Below, in pieces: positions 17,368 through 28,668 of a DNA stretch of 64,000 nt; the stretch's first letter is position 1, and each line of letters begins with the position of its first letter. The stretch comes from Bauldia litoralis (lineage in GTDB: Bacteria; Pseudomonadota; Alphaproteobacteria; Rhizobiales; Kaistiaceae). A model generated the notes under the pieces. That model was given only the letters and a program-made list of their open reading frames with translations. It had not been told where the DNA came from and made no database searches. The stretch is from the NCBI RefSeq assembly GCF_900104485.1, contig NZ_FMXQ01000001.1:310001-374000 (forward strand). Reading direction: 5' to 3'. The translations under genes and the position numbers were made by a program.

Positions 17368-18069
17368 ATGAACACCGAAGCCGCCCCCCGCTACGTCATC
17401 GATCCGCCGCCCGGCACGGCGCTGCCCGTCGCCGGTTCCGATGCACTGTTCCCGGTCCACCGGGTCTATTGCGTCGGCCGGAACTACGCCGCCCACGCGG
17501 TCGAGATGGGCCACGACCCGGACAAGTCGCCGCCCTTCTTCTTCCAGAAGAACCCTGACAACCTCAATCTCACCGGCGATTTCCCCTATCCCCCGGCTTC
17601 TACTGACGTCCATCACGAGATTGAGCTGGTCGTTGCGCTGAGCGCCGGCGGCCGCGACATCCCGGTCGGCGAGGCCACCGGCTGCGTCTACGGATATGCC
17701 GTCGGTCTCGACATGACCCGCCGCGACCTCCAGGCGAAGGCCAAGGAGCTCGGCCGGCCGTGGGAAGTCGCCAAGGCCTTCGAGGCATCGGCCCCCTGCT
17801 CGGCGATCGTCCCGGCATCGACGACCGGCCCTCTCGACGCCGGCGCCATCTGGCTCGACGTCAATGGCGAGCGTCGCCAGACCGGCGACATCAACCAGTT
17901 GATCTGGAAGGTGCCGGAGATGATCGCCTACCTGTCCCGGCTCTTCACCCTGGCACCGGGCGACGTGATCTTCACCGGGACGCCGTCGGGCGTCGCCGCG
18001 ATCGCGGCCGGCGACGTCATGCACGGCCACATCGACGGGGTCGGCGACATCACGGTCAAGGTCACCTGA
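17368..18069 (+). CDS. Fumarylacetoacetate hydrolase family protein
   Basis: A 233-residue FAH-fold C-C bond hydrolase, the length of acylpyruvate/fumarylpyruvate hydrolases (YcgM, NagK type). The start of the fold (VHRVYCVGRNYAAHAVEMG) is at residues 30-48, metal ligands Glu-x-Glu in HHEIELVVAL near 86-90, and Asp in GYAVGLDMTRRDLQ near 115. The C-terminal GDVIFTGTPSGV loop is intact. Probably hydrolyses a 2,4-diketo acid from aromatic or sugar-acid breakdown. It is convergent with an ACMSD-like amidohydrolase, another common member of aromatic meta-cleavage routes. Confidence 0.85.
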   Translation: MNTEAAPRYVIDPPPGTALPVAGSDALFPVHRVYCVGRNYAAHAVEMGHDPDKSPPFFFQKNPDNLNLTGDFPYPPASTDVHHEIELVVALSAGGRDIPVGEATGCVYGYAVGLDMTRRDLQAKAKELGRPWEVAKAFEASAPCSAIVPASTTGPLDAGAIWLDVNGERRQTGDINQLIWKVPEMIAYLSRLFTLAPGDVIFTGTPSGVAAIAAGDVMHGHIDGVGDITVKVT

Positions 18070-18093
18070 CCTCGGGGATTCAGGGCACCCCCG

Positions 18094-19086
18094 TCAGAGA
18101 CGGAGCAGCCGCCGGGCGTTGCCCTCGAATATGTCGGTACGCTCGGCCTCGCTGATATCCAGTTCCTCGACGATCCGGATCGTATTGGCCACCGAGGGAA
18201 TGCCGTAGCCAAACGGCGCGTCGCTGCCGAACAGCGTCTTGCCCGGCCCGAAATAGTCGACGCCGCAGCGGGTCCCGGCAGCCGCGCCGAACATCGCGGT
18301 GTCGGCGTAGAACATCTTGTAATAGTCGGACGGCGGTTTGGTCAGTCCCTCCAGCGCCGCGGCCAGCACCGGGTCGGTCATGTTCTCGGTAAACTCGTCG
18401 AAGCCGACACCGACCCGCCCTTCGAAGAAGGGGATCATCGCACCCATGTGATGGGTGATGATCTTGATGGCCGGCAATTTCTCGAACAGCCCGGCAAAGA
18501 CCAGATGGGTCATCGCCAGCGACGTCTCGTAAGGCCAGCCGAAGGTGAAGAAGGCGGCATATTGCGACCGCTCGAGCGCGGGATAGTCCGACCAGTCGGC
18601 GGTGCGGACCGGATGTAGCCAGATCGGCAGGTCGTGGGCCGCCATCCGCTCGAAGATCGGGAAAAAGTCCGGCTCGTCGAGCGGCCGTCCGTTGACGTTG
18701 GAGAAGATCTGCACGCCCCGCGCCCCGAGTTGGGTAACCGCCCGGTCGATTTCGACGACGGCCGCCTCGGGATTGTTCATCGGCAGCGCCGCGATGAAGG
18801 CCGGGAAATGGTCGGGATAGCGCTCGCAGATTTCCGCGAAGCCATCATTGACCAGACGCGCCAGTTCCGGCGTCACCTCCGGGCCACCGAGCACTTCCAG
18901 CGGCGGCATCGAGTTGGCCAGCACCTGTTGATAGTCGGGAAAGTGATCGACCAGCTTGAGCCGCTCGTCCAGCAGCCTCAGCGGCGGATTCTTGAACCAC
19001 GGCGTCATGCGCGCCGGATCGACCAGCGTCTGGAGTTTCTCGAAATAGCGGGGCGGAAAGAAGTGCGTATAGATGTCGATGCGCAT
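18094..19086 (-). CDS. Amidohydrolase family protein, ACMSD-like
   Basis: A 330-residue protein of the amidohydrolase-2 family (PF04909), which includes aminocarboxymuconate-semialdehyde decarboxylase. The N-terminal metal motif reads IYTHFFPP, so the usual HxH is YxH here, a variation seen in some members of the family. Other expected residues are present: LPIWLHPVR near 145, IITHHMGAMIPFFEGR near 215 and LFGSDAPFGY near 288. It could be a decarboxylase or hydrolase of an unsaturated acid. The adjacent FAH protein and M24 peptidase suggest a catabolic cluster, but operon limits are unclear. Confidence 0.8.
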   Translation of the reverse strand: MRIDIYTHFFPPRYFEKLQTLVDPARMTPWFKNPPLRLLDERLKLVDHFPDYQQVLANSMPPLEVLGGPEVTPELARLVNDGFAEICERYPDHFPAFIAALPMNNPEAAVVEIDRAVTQLGARGVQIFSNVNGRPLDEPDFFPIFERMAAHDLPIWLHPVRTADWSDYPALERSQYAAFFTFGWPYETSLAMTHLVFAGLFEKLPAIKIITHHMGAMIPFFEGRVGVGFDEFTENMTDPVLAAALEGLTKPPSDYYKMFYADTAMFGAAAGTRCGVDYFGPGKTLFGSDAPFGYGIPSVANTIRIVEELDISEAERTDIFEGNARRLLRL

Positions 19087-19160
19087 GAATGGCTCTCTGT
19101 CAGGCCGGACGGCAGTCCGCCACGTTTCCTTGGTCTTCGATTAGGGTTGGGCGGAGACGG

Positions 19161-20357
19161 CTACGCCACCGCGGTGCCGCCCCGATTCCAGCCGCGCGCT
19201 CCGTCGCCGAAGGCTTCCCAGCCATCCTCGGTTACCACCACGGTATCCTCAAGCTTGACGAAGCCGCGGCGGGGATGGGCAAGCGTCGTCTCGATCGACA
19301 GCACCATGCCGGCCTGGAGCGGCCGGTCGGCGTCGTCGCCCGGATAGGGCACCGGCCCGCTACCGGTCAGGCGCGGCGCCTCGTGGCTGATGAGGCCCAT
19401 GCCGTGGGCGACGAAGTCGAGCGTGTTGCCGTGGGCCGACTGGCGCACCAGCGGCTCGGCGGAGGCGAAGATGTCGCCACCCCGCGCTCCGGCCCGGATC
19501 GGCACCCGCGCCGCCTGCTGGATCGCCTCGATTTCGGCCAGCAGGTCCACCAGTTCGGCATCCGGCTCGCCCTGGATCGCCATCCGGCAAAGGTCGCCGA
19601 TATAGCCCTTGTAGTTGCCACCGGAGTCGAGCGAGAGAATGTCGCCCTCTCCCCACACCTGCTCGGACGGCGCCCGGTTGTTGCTGGTCCCGGCGGTGAT
19701 CAGGCAATACTCGAAATTCAGCCCGCGCTGGACCTCCTCGCGGCGCAGCGCCTCGGTCAGTTCGAGCTTGGTCGAACCCGGTCCGTGCCCGGCGATCACC
19801 GCCAGCATCGAATCGACCACCCGGCTTGACGCCTCGCGCAGGTAATCGAGTTCCTCCGGCGTCTTGACGGCGCGCAGCCGCTCCAGCGGCACCACCGCCT
19901 CGACGATCGTCGCATCGGGCAGCGATCGGCGCAGCGCCTCCTCGGCATCGGCCGGCAGGAAGGAGCGCTCGACACCGATCCGTGCGGCGGACTTGCCGAG
20001 GCGGGCGATATGCGCGGCCGCTTGCTCCATGATCGGCACCGTTCCCCAGCCCTTCTCGAACCGCGGCGTCCAGAACTTGCCAAGTGCCTCCTCGTAGCCC
20101 TCCATCGGGTTGGCGAAATACGCGGCGTCCTCGGGCCGGCCACGCGCATAGACCAGCAGCGGCAGGTAGCGGCTAAGGCCGATCGCGTCGAAATGGTCGA
20201 AGAAGAAGAACCGGTACCCGCCGAAGAAATACTGGATGTTGTGCTTCGAGGAGACCACCAGCACGTCGATGCCCGCTTCCTCGAGCAGCTCGTCGAGCTT
20301 CGCGGCGTCGAACGGAAGCGATTGATAGCCCGCTGTTCCGGTTTCCGTGGTGTTCAT
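19161..20357 (-). CDS. M24-family metallopeptidase (Xaa-Pro peptidase-like)
   Basis: A 398-residue cytosolic pita-bread hydrolase with an N-terminal creatinase-like domain (about 1-165) and a C-terminal M24 domain. The five ligand positions are visible: Asp in SLDSGGNYKG, Asp in YIGDLCRMA, His in VAHGMGLISH, Glu in LSIETTL and Glu in KLEDTVVVTE. It may act on Xaa-Pro peptides, or be an M24 homologue with creatinase/ectoine-type hydrolase activity. It is divergent from the acyl-CoA ligase gene, sharing an 85-base regulatory gap. Confidence 0.85.
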   Translation of the reverse strand: MNTTETGTAGYQSLPFDAAKLDELLEEAGIDVLVVSSKHNIQYFFGGYRFFFFDHFDAIGLSRYLPLLVYARGRPEDAAYFANPMEGYEEALGKFWTPRFEKGWGTVPIMEQAAAHIARLGKSAARIGVERSFLPADAEEALRRSLPDATIVEAVVPLERLRAVKTPEELDYLREASSRVVDSMLAVIAGHGPGSTKLELTEALRREEVQRGLNFEYCLITAGTSNNRAPSEQVWGEGDILSLDSGGNYKGYIGDLCRMAIQGEPDAELVDLLAEIEAIQQAARVPIRAGARGGDIFASAEPLVRQSAHGNTLDFVAHGMGLISHEAPRLTGSGPVPYPGDDADRPLQAGMVLSIETTLAHPRRGFVKLEDTVVVTEDGWEAFGDGARGWNRGGTAVA

Positions 20358-20442
20358 GGTCGCCCCCTGGTTGTTTGGTCCTTCCCGGTCGAGGGACTAT
20401 ACGCATTCTCTTCGATCGGTCGAGCCAGCGACAGGGAGCCCC

Positions 20443-21954
20443 ATGTCCACCATCATCGAACGCCTCGCGACCGGCGCGGCCACCGCGCCCGCCATCGGCG
20501 CGCCGGACCGCCAGCCGCTTTCCCATGACGGCCTGCGCACGCTCATCCAGGCGACTGCCGAACGCCTGAATGCGATTGGCATCGGGCGCGGAGACCGGGT
20601 GGCGATCGTCCTTCCCAACAGCCCGGAGATGGCCACCGCCTTCGTCGCGGTCGCAGCGGCGGCGACCACTGCGCCGCTCAACCCGGCCTATCGCGCCGAG
20701 GAGCTGGAATTCTACCTCGGCGATATCGGCGCCAGGGCCGTGCTGGTGGCAGCCGATGACGACGGCCCGGCCGTCGAAGTCGCCGGCAAGCTCGGCATCG
20801 CGGTTCTGCGGCTGGTCGCGGACCCGGCCGCCCCGGCGGGCGCCTTCACCATCGAGGGCGGCGAGCCCGGTGCAGCCGACCGGCCGGGCCTTGCCGAGCC
20901 AGAAGACATCGCCCTGCTCCTCCACACCTCCGGCACGACCTCGCGGCCGAAGTTGGTGCCGCTCAGTCACGCCAATCTCGCAGCCTCAGCCGCCCATATC
21001 GGCGCGACGCTCGGCCTCACGGCCGACGACCGCTGCCTCAACATCATGCCGTTGTTCCATATTCACGGCCTGATCGCGGCGGTGCTGTCGTCGCTCGCCG
21101 CCGGCGCCAGCGTCCACTGCACGCCGGGCTTCAACGCGCTGCGCTTCTTCGCCTGGCTCGATGAGGTCGGCCCGACCTGGTACACCGCCGTCCCGACCAT
21201 GCATCAGGCGATCCTCGCCCGGGCCGGGCGCAACGAAGCCGCGGTCGCGGGAAGCAAGCTTCGCTTCATCCGCTCCTCATCCTCGTCGCTGCCGCCGCAG
21301 GTCATGGCCGAACTGGAGGCGACCTTCGACTGCCCGGTGATCGAGTCCTATGGCATGACCGAGGCCGCCCACCAGATGACCTCGAACCGGCTTCCCCCCG
21401 CTGACCGCAAGCCCGGCAGCGTCGGCCCGGCGGCCGGCCCCGAGGTCGCGATCATGACGGCCGATGGCGCGATGCTGCCACCCGACGCCGAGGGCGAGAT
21501 CGTCATCCGCGGTCCGAATGTCACCGCCGGCTACGAGAACAACCCCGAGGCCAACAGCACTGCCTTCGCCCATGGCTGGTTCCATACCGGCGACCAGGGG
21601 ATCATGGATGGCGATGGCTATGTCCGGGTGACCGGACGACTGAAGGAGATCATCAACCGCGGCGGCGAGAAGATCTCGCCGCGCGAGGTCGACGAGATCC
21701 TGATGGACCATCCGGCGGTCGCCCAGGTCGTCACCTTCGGCATGCCGCATGCCAAGCTCGGCGAGGACGTCGCCGCCGCCGTCGTCCTGCGCGAGGGCGC
21801 GGAGACCAGCGAGCAGGCGATCCGCGACTTCTGCGCGACGCGCCTCGCCGATTTCAAGGTGCCGCGCAAGGTGCTGATCCTCGAGGAGATACCGAAAGGC
21901 GCCACCGGCAAGCTGCAGCGCATCGGCCTCGCCGCCAAGCTGGGGCTGGGCTGA
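20443..21954 (+). CDS. AMP-dependent acyl-CoA synthetase/ligase
   Basis: A 503-residue adenylate-forming enzyme. The P-loop-like LLHTSGTTSRPKLVPLSH is near residues 155-172, the YGMTEAAHQM motif near 303, the GWFHTGDQG hinge region near 378, and the catalytic Lys segment PKGATGKLQR at the C terminus. It resembles the oxalate-CoA/medium-chain ligase branch. The ATG at 20443 follows CAGGGAG. The next gene begins on the last base of its stop codon, so they are translationally coupled. Substrate acid unknown. Confidence 0.87.
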   Translation: MSTIIERLATGAATAPAIGAPDRQPLSHDGLRTLIQATAERLNAIGIGRGDRVAIVLPNSPEMATAFVAVAAAATTAPLNPAYRAEELEFYLGDIGARAVLVAADDDGPAVEVAGKLGIAVLRLVADPAAPAGAFTIEGGEPGAADRPGLAEPEDIALLLHTSGTTSRPKLVPLSHANLAASAAHIGATLGLTADDRCLNIMPLFHIHGLIAAVLSSLAAGASVHCTPGFNALRFFAWLDEVGPTWYTAVPTMHQAILARAGRNEAAVAGSKLRFIRSSSSSLPPQVMAELEATFDCPVIESYGMTEAAHQMTSNRLPPADRKPGSVGPAAGPEVAIMTADGAMLPPDAEGEIVIRGPNVTAGYENNPEANSTAFAHGWFHTGDQGIMDGDGYVRVTGRLKEIINRGGEKISPREVDEILMDHPAVAQVVTFGMPHAKLGEDVAAAVVLREGAETSEQAIRDFCATRLADFKVPRKVLILEEIPKGATGKLQRIGLAAKLGLG

Positions 21955-22928
21955 TGCGGCTCTGCGTCTTCGGCGCCGGCGCGATCGGCGGCTACCTCGC
22001 CGCCAGGCTGGCAACGGTGGAGGGTATCGACCTGTCCCTGGTCGCGCGCGGCCCCCATCTCGCCGCGATCAAGGCCGATGGCCTGCGCCTGATCGAGGAC
22101 GGCGCGGAATCCGTCCACCGGATCACGGCCAGTGCCGACGCGGCCGAACTCGGTCCGCAGGATTGCGTCATCCTCTGCCTCAAGGCCCATTCGATCTCGC
22201 CGGCGCTCGACGCCATCATGCCGCTGATTGGCCCGGAGACTGTCGTCGTCACCGCCCAGAACGGCGTGCCGTGGTGGTATTTCTATCGCGCCGGCGGCGC
22301 CCTGGAAGGCACGCGGATCGAGGCGGTCGATCCCGGCGGCCGGATATGGGACCGCATCGGCCCTGAACGGGCGATCGGCTGCGTCGTCTACCCGGCCGCC
22401 GAGGTCGATGCGCCGGGCGTCGTCCGTCATGTCGAGGGCGTGCGGTTTCCGCTCGGCGAACCGTCCGGCGAGAAGACCGAAAGAATCGCCGCGATCTCCA
22501 GAATCCTCGTCGCCGCCGGCCTCAAGGCGCCGGTGCGTGGCGATATCCGCAGCGACATCTGGGTCAAGCTGTGGGGCAACCTCGCCTTCAACCCGATCTC
22601 GGCCCTGACCGGCGGCACGCTGGTCGGCCTCTATGACGATCCGGGCACCCGGGCCGTGGCTCGCGCCATGATGGTCGAGGCGCAGGCGATCGGCGAGAAG
22701 CTCGGCGTCAAGTTCCCGGTCGATGTCGACCGCCGCATCGAGGGGGCGGGCGCCGTCGGCGCCCACAAGACCTCGATGCTGCAGGATCTCGAACTCGGCC
22801 GGCCGATGGAGATCGACGCCCTCGTCACCGCCGTCCAGGAGCTTGGCCGCCTGGTCGACGTGCCGACGCCGTCGATCGATTCCGTCCTCGCCCTCGTCCG
22901 CCACCTCGCCGCGACGCGCGGCTGCTAG
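21954..22928 (+). CDS. 2-dehydropantoate 2-reductase family protein
   Basis: A 324-residue NAD(P)H-dependent reductase of the ketopantoate reductase family. The Rossmann loop FGAGAIGGYLAARLA is at residues 4-18 and the catalytic-domain segment VKLWGNLAFNPISALTGGT near 204-222. Coupling to an acyl-CoA ligase, rather than to pantothenate genes, argues that it is one of the many family paralogues acting on other 2-keto acids; I therefore give no panE symbol. It is convergent with the aldose-epimerase-like gene, with stops overlapping by 4 bases. Confidence 0.82.
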   Translation: MRLCVFGAGAIGGYLAARLATVEGIDLSLVARGPHLAAIKADGLRLIEDGAESVHRITASADAAELGPQDCVILCLKAHSISPALDAIMPLIGPETVVVTAQNGVPWWYFYRAGGALEGTRIEAVDPGGRIWDRIGPERAIGCVVYPAAEVDAPGVVRHVEGVRFPLGEPSGEKTERIAAISRILVAAGLKAPVRGDIRSDIWVKLWGNLAFNPISALTGGTLVGLYDDPGTRAVARAMMVEAQAIGEKLGVKFPVDVDRRIEGAGAVGAHKTSMLQDLELGRPMEIDALVTAVQELGRLVDVPTPSIDSVLALVRHLAATRGC

Positions 22929-24037
22929 GCGAGCCTCAGGAACGCCGCGTCGAAGGGATAGACGTAGGCGTGACCGTCATTCTGGGTCACCCGCAGGGTA
23001 TCGTCGACGACATCGACGGCGAAGACCTCCGTCGCCCCGTCGCGAAGCGGCAAGCCGCCGACGACATGGCTGAGGGAGGCCGACCCGTCCGGGCTGAGTT
23101 CGACGGCCGTCGGGATGCCCGCTTCCGACAGCGGGTTTGGCTCGATCGACGCCTTGTGGCCATAGGCCGAATAGGCCCGCCCCTCCTCCATGCCGAGGAC
23201 GCCGCGATGACGGCTGTTCCACGGCGCGTAGTAGCGGCCGCCGTTGCTGAACCACAGAAAGGTGACCGGATAGTCGGCCGGGTTCTTGAGGCTGATCGCG
23301 ATGTCGCGGGAATCCGGCCGCGCCGCCGCCGCCCAGCCGAGCGGCGAATCGGGCGCCTCGACCAGCATCAGGAAGTCCTCGTGGTCATCGGCCACCGGGT
23401 AGCCGTGCAGGTCGACGAGGCTGCCATCGGCCAGCGGCAGCTTGGTCAGGTCCTCGAAGCGCTTGCCGGTGGCGAAGAGCGAGCGCCCGCGGGCGGGATC
23501 GCCCTCCTGCACCATGGTCGGCAATTCGCCGAAGGCCTTGGGCGAGAAGGTCACCCGTCCGGGCGCCGTGAAACGCGTCATGGCGTGGCTGGCGGCCGAA
23601 ACCGCGCCCTTGCCGCCCTCGAAGATGTGCCGCTGGTAGGCGAAGGGATGGCCGTCGCGCAGCGTGATCTCCTTGATCACCCGCGCCCCCATTACCCGCT
23701 TTTCCAAGCCGAACCGGGCGGTCGTCCCGCCGCCGGCCGCCGGCGTCTCGTCGATCAGCGTCCAGGCGGAGTTGGCGGGCCAGCCATGGCCGGGGGTGTC
23801 GGGTTCCACGTCGCTGGCGGCAAACGGGGCACAGAAGAAGTCGCCCGAAAGATACTTGAGATTCTCCGGAACCTCCGGGTCGTCAGTCACCGTCGCGTCG
23901 TCGACCCAGGGCGCCGTATGCAGCGGCGTGATCTCCCGGCCGTCGACGGTGACCGCGAAGGAGCGGATATGCCCGCCCGCCAGATCGAGGACGAGTCGCG
24001 CGCCCTCGACATTGATGGTATGAAATCTTTCGGACAT
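22925..24037 (-). CDS. Aldose 1-epimerase-like protein (galactose mutarotase fold)
   Basis: A 370-residue protein of the beta-sandwich mutarotase superfamily. It binds carbohydrate, and its segments GHIRSFAVTVDGREITPLH at the N terminus and LWFSNGGRYYAPWNSRHRG near 270 fit a sugar-binding groove. The exact family is not certain. It may interconvert sugar anomers or simply bind glycans. I start at ATG 24037, as the in-frame ATG at 24142 would run into the rplU promoter. The upstream purine stretch is a weak ribosome site. Confidence 0.65.
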   Translation of the reverse strand: MSERFHTINVEGARLVLDLAGGHIRSFAVTVDGREITPLHTAPWVDDATVTDDPEVPENLKYLSGDFFCAPFAASDVEPDTPGHGWPANSAWTLIDETPAAGGGTTARFGLEKRVMGARVIKEITLRDGHPFAYQRHIFEGGKGAVSAASHAMTRFTAPGRVTFSPKAFGELPTMVQEGDPARGRSLFATGKRFEDLTKLPLADGSLVDLHGYPVADDHEDFLMLVEAPDSPLGWAAAARPDSRDIAISLKNPADYPVTFLWFSNGGRYYAPWNSRHRGVLGMEEGRAYSAYGHKASIEPNPLSEAGIPTAVELSPDGSASLSHVVGGLPLRDGATEVFAVDVVDDTLRVTQNDGHAYVYPFDAAFLRLA

Positions 24038-24123
24038 GGATGTCTTTCTGCCTCCCCGTGAAGGCGGACAGAATGCCTTCAAAAGGGTGACTCTGCCAGT
24101 CGCCCGACACGGCCCGACAATCC

Positions 24124-24151
24124 TTGACAGCGGGGTCGCCATGCCTATAGT
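24124..24151 (+). promoter_or_regulatory. Sigma70-type promoter of rplU-rpmA
   Basis: TTGACA (24124-24129) and TATAGT (24146-24151) are spaced by 16 bases. The resulting leader of roughly 100 bases contains a GGCGCG/CGCGCC hairpin (24164-24169 with 24180-24185) followed by CTTTCGTTT, which could act as an attenuator for ribosomal protein synthesis. Confidence 0.65.
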
Positions 24152-24258
24152 GCGCGCGGAACTGGCGCGGCTGTAAGGTCGCGCCCTTTCGTTTCTGGAT
24201 ATTCGGGCATTTTTGCCGCCCCGGTCGCCGATCGGGGAAATCGACTTGGATCGTACTC

Positions 24259-24888
24259 ATGTTCGCAGTGATCAAATCCGGCGGAAAGCAATACAGGGTC
24301 GAGCCGGCCGACCTGGTCAGGATCGACAAGCTCGACGGCGATGCCGGAGACACCGTCTCCTTTGACGAAGTGCTGATGGTCGGAAGCGACTCGGACACCA
24401 CCGTTGGCGGCCCCCTCGTGGCCGGCGCCACGGTGACCGGCGAGATCGTCGATCAGACGCGCGACGCCAAGATCCTCGTCTTCAAGAAGCGCCGGCGGCA
24501 GAATTCCCGGCGCTCCCGCGGCCATCGCCAGATGGTGACGGTCGTGCGGATCGGCGAGATCCTCACCGACGGCAAGGCGCCGGAGAAGAAGGCAAAGCCC
24601 GCCAAGGCCGAGACCAAGCCCGAGGCGGCACCGGCCGCCGAGGCCGCTCCGGCACCCAAGGCGGAAGCCGCGCCGGCCGGCAAGACCGACGATCTCAAGC
24701 GGCTGAGCGGTGTCGGCCCGGTGCTGGAGAAGAAGCTCCATGCCCTCGGCGTCACCACCTTCGCCCAGGTCGCGGCGTGGACGGCGGACGACATCGCCCG
24801 CATCGACGGCGAGCTGAACTTCAAGGGCCGCATCGAGCGCGAGGACTGGATCGGCCAGGCCAACGCGCTGATCGCGGAAGACAAGTAA
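24259..24888 (+). CDS. rplU: 50S ribosomal protein L21 with C-terminal helix-hairpin-helix domain
   Basis: Ribosomal protein of the large subunit, 209 residues against about 103 for L21 of most bacteria. Residues 1-103 are canonical L21 ([14 protein letters not shown]..., [16 protein letters not shown]). An Ala/Lys/Pro-rich linker (about 108-145) leads to a helix-hairpin-helix domain ([20 protein letters not shown], about 150-209) like those in NuoE of the same bacterial group. The extension is typical of Hyphomicrobiales and its role on the ribosome is unknown. It is followed by rpmA after 27 bases. Confidence 0.95.
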   Translation: MFAVIKSGGKQYRVEPADLVRIDKLDGDAGDTVSFDEVLMVGSDSDTTVGGPLVAGATVTGEIVDQTRDAKILVFKKRRRQNSRRSRGHRQMVTVVRIGEILTDGKAPEKKAKPAKAETKPEAAPAAEAAPAPKAEAAPAGKTDDLKRLSGVGPVLEKKLHALGVTTFAQVAAWTADDIARIDGELNFKGRIEREDWIGQANALIAEDK

Positions 24889-24915
24889 GACAGACAAGAG
24901 ACAGGAGAACCGGCA

Positions 24916-25188
24916 ATGGCTCATAAGAAAGCAGGCGGATCGTCGCGCAATGGTCGCGATACTGCTGGCCGCCGTCTCGGCGTGAAGAAGTTCGGCGGCG
25001 AAGCTGTCGTCCCGGGCAACATCATCATTCGCCAGCGCGGTACCAAGTGGCACCCCGGTGACAATGTCGGCCTTGGCAAGGACCACACGATTTTCGCCAA
25101 AGTCGAAGGCACCGTTGCGTTCCGCACCAAAGCCGGCGGCCGCAGCTACGTATCGGTCAACCCGACCATGGCAGAAGCTACCGACTAG
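24916..25188 (+). CDS. rpmA: 50S ribosomal protein L27
   Basis: A 90-residue ribosomal protein near the peptidyl-transferase centre. It starts [15 protein letters not shown] directly, so there is no cleavable N-terminal extension of the Firmicutes type. The ATG follows GACAGGAGA. It ends the rplU-rpmA operon, and a strong terminator follows 55 bases after its stop. Confidence 0.97.
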   Translation: MAHKKAGGSSRNGRDTAGRRLGVKKFGGEAVVPGNIIIRQRGTKWHPGDNVGLGKDHTIFAKVEGTVAFRTKAGGRSYVSVNPTMAEATD

Positions 25189-25243
25189 CCGGCATGCGCA
25201 TTCCCGCCGGCGTCACATCGACCCGGCGATTCGAGCGGATTCA

Positions 25244-25273
25244 AAGGGGAGATGGGCGCCATCTCCCCTTTTT
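25244..25273 (+). terminator. Rho-independent terminator of rplU-rpmA
   Basis: A 10-bp stem GGGGAGATGG/CCATCTCCCC (25246-25255, 25259-25268) is followed by TTTTT. It lies 22 bases before the ATG of the next gene, so that gene either depends on readthrough or has a promoter not visible to me. Confidence 0.85.
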
Positions 25274-25835
25274 CGTGTTCGTTCGGAGGAAATCATGTCC
25301 GAAGATGCCGATGACGACGAACCAGACCAAAGGCCGATCATCACAAGGCGCCTGATGCTGAAGTCGCCGGAGGAAAGTGAGCGCAACCTCGCGGTCACCC
25401 TCGCCGCCGACCCGGTCGTCTCGACCAATCTGGCAGCGGCGCCAGGCGACTACTGGCAACAGGGTGGCCGGACGCTGGTCGTTATCAGCCGTAGCGTCCG
25501 CACGACGATCGGCGTTTCCGGCTACGGACCGATGATCGATCGTCCGGAGACAGTTGAGGTCGCCACATGGATCGGCGAATCCTACTGGGGTCGGGGCTAC
25601 GCGACCGAGGCGACCCAGGCCGTCGTCGACCTGGCATTCGCCGAAACCGGCGCCCTGGCGCTATGGTGCGCCAACCGGGTCAGCAACAGCCGGGCGCGGC
25701 GGGTGATCGAGAAATGCGGCTTCCAGTTCCGCGAGACCGGCATGGCCCGGTCGCCGGTGTCGCTGGGGGCCATTCCCGTCGAGCGTTTCGTTCTGGAGCG
25801 CCGCAACTGGGCGAGCCTCAAGTCGTGGGGTGCCG

Positions 25836-27442
<1,607 letters not shown>

Positions 27443-27522
27443 TGCGCGATGTCCGTTGAATCCCGCGCCCGGCCGGCTTAGACCCGGCCAGTGCCAACAG
27501 CGCCAACCAGCCCGGCCTCTCC

Positions 27523-28635
27523 GTGACCCCGTCTCTCGATCAGTTCCACCGCATCGTCATCAAGATCGGCTCCGCGCTGCTGGTCGAGGACAGCGGCATT
27601 CGCCATGACTGGCTCGATGCCCTGGCCAGCGATCTCGCCGAGGTCTCGGCTGGCAAGGAATTGCTGATCGTCTCCTCGGGAGCAATCGCCCTTGGCCGGC
27701 GCGTCCTCAAGCTGCCGCGCGGCGTCCTCAAGCTTGAGGAAAGCCAGGCCGCCGCCGCCGTCGGTCAGGTCGCCCTCGCTCGCGCCTGGGCCGAGACGCT
27801 GCACCGCCACGGCTTCGTCGCCGGGCAGGTGCTGCTCACCCTCGACGACACCGAGGAGCGCCGACGCTACCTCAACGCCCGCTCGACCATCGCCACGCTG
27901 CTCCGCCTCGGCGCGGTGCCGGTGATCAACGAGAACGATACCGTCGCCACCACCGAGATCCGCTACGGCGACAACGACCGCCTCGCCGCGCGGGTCGCCA
28001 CGATGATCGGCGCCGACCTGCTGGTGCTGCTCTCCGATATCGACGGTCTCTATTCGGCGCCGCCCCGCGACGACCCCGACGCCCGCCACCTGCCGATGGT
28101 CGACAGGGTCACCCCCGAGATCGAGGCGATGGCCGGCAGTGCCGGCTCGGAACTGTCGCGCGGTGGCATGTTGACCAAGATCGAGGCGGCGAAGATCGCC
28201 ACCTCCGCCGGCACCGCGATGCTGATCGCCAGCGGCCATGCCGGCAACCCGCTCCGCCGCATCGCCGGGGGCGAACGCTGCACCTGGTTCGCCGCGCAGA
28301 CCACGCCGGTCCGCGCCCGCAAGAAATGGATTTCCGGCCACGTCGAGACGCAAGGGGCCCTGGTTGTCGATGACGGGGCGATGAAGGCGCTGCGCGCCGG
28401 CAAGAGCCTGCTGCCCGCCGGGGTCAGGGAAATCCGCGGCCGCTTCCAGCGCGGCGACGCGGTCGCGATCGTCGGGCCCGCAGGCGCCGAGATCGGCCGC
28501 GGCCTCGTCGCCTATGACGCCGCCGATGCGGAACGCATCGCCGGCCGCAACAGCCGCGAGATCGAGGCGATCCTCGGCTATGCCGGCCGCGCCGAGATGA
28601 TCCACCGCGACGACATGGCCCTCAGGGGCGAATAG
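27523..28635 (+). CDS. proB: Glutamate 5-kinase
   Basis: First step of proline synthesis: ATP-dependent phosphorylation of L-glutamate. 370 residues with an amino-acid-kinase domain (1-260: [34 protein letters not shown]-like [15 protein letters not shown]) and a C-terminal PUA domain (about 280-365, [10 protein letters not shown]-like). Starts at GTG 27523. Proline normally inhibits this enzyme. proA lies 4.3 kb downstream on the same strand, separated by an inserted minus-strand block. Confidence 0.95.
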   Translation: MTPSLDQFHRIVIKIGSALLVEDSGIRHDWLDALASDLAEVSAGKELLIVSSGAIALGRRVLKLPRGVLKLEESQAAAAVGQVALARAWAETLHRHGFVAGQVLLTLDDTEERRRYLNARSTIATLLRLGAVPVINENDTVATTEIRYGDNDRLAARVATMIGADLLVLLSDIDGLYSAPPRDDPDARHLPMVDRVTPEIEAMAGSAGSELSRGGMLTKIEAAKIATSAGTAMLIASGHAGNPLRRIAGGERCTWFAAQTTPVRARKKWISGHVETQGALVVDDGAMKALRAGKSLLPAGVREIRGRFQRGDAVAIVGPAGAEIGRGLVAYDAADAERIAGRNSREIEAILGYAGRAEMIHRDDMALRGE

Positions 28636-28668
28636 CCGGGCGCGGTCCGCGATCGATGGCGCGACGGA

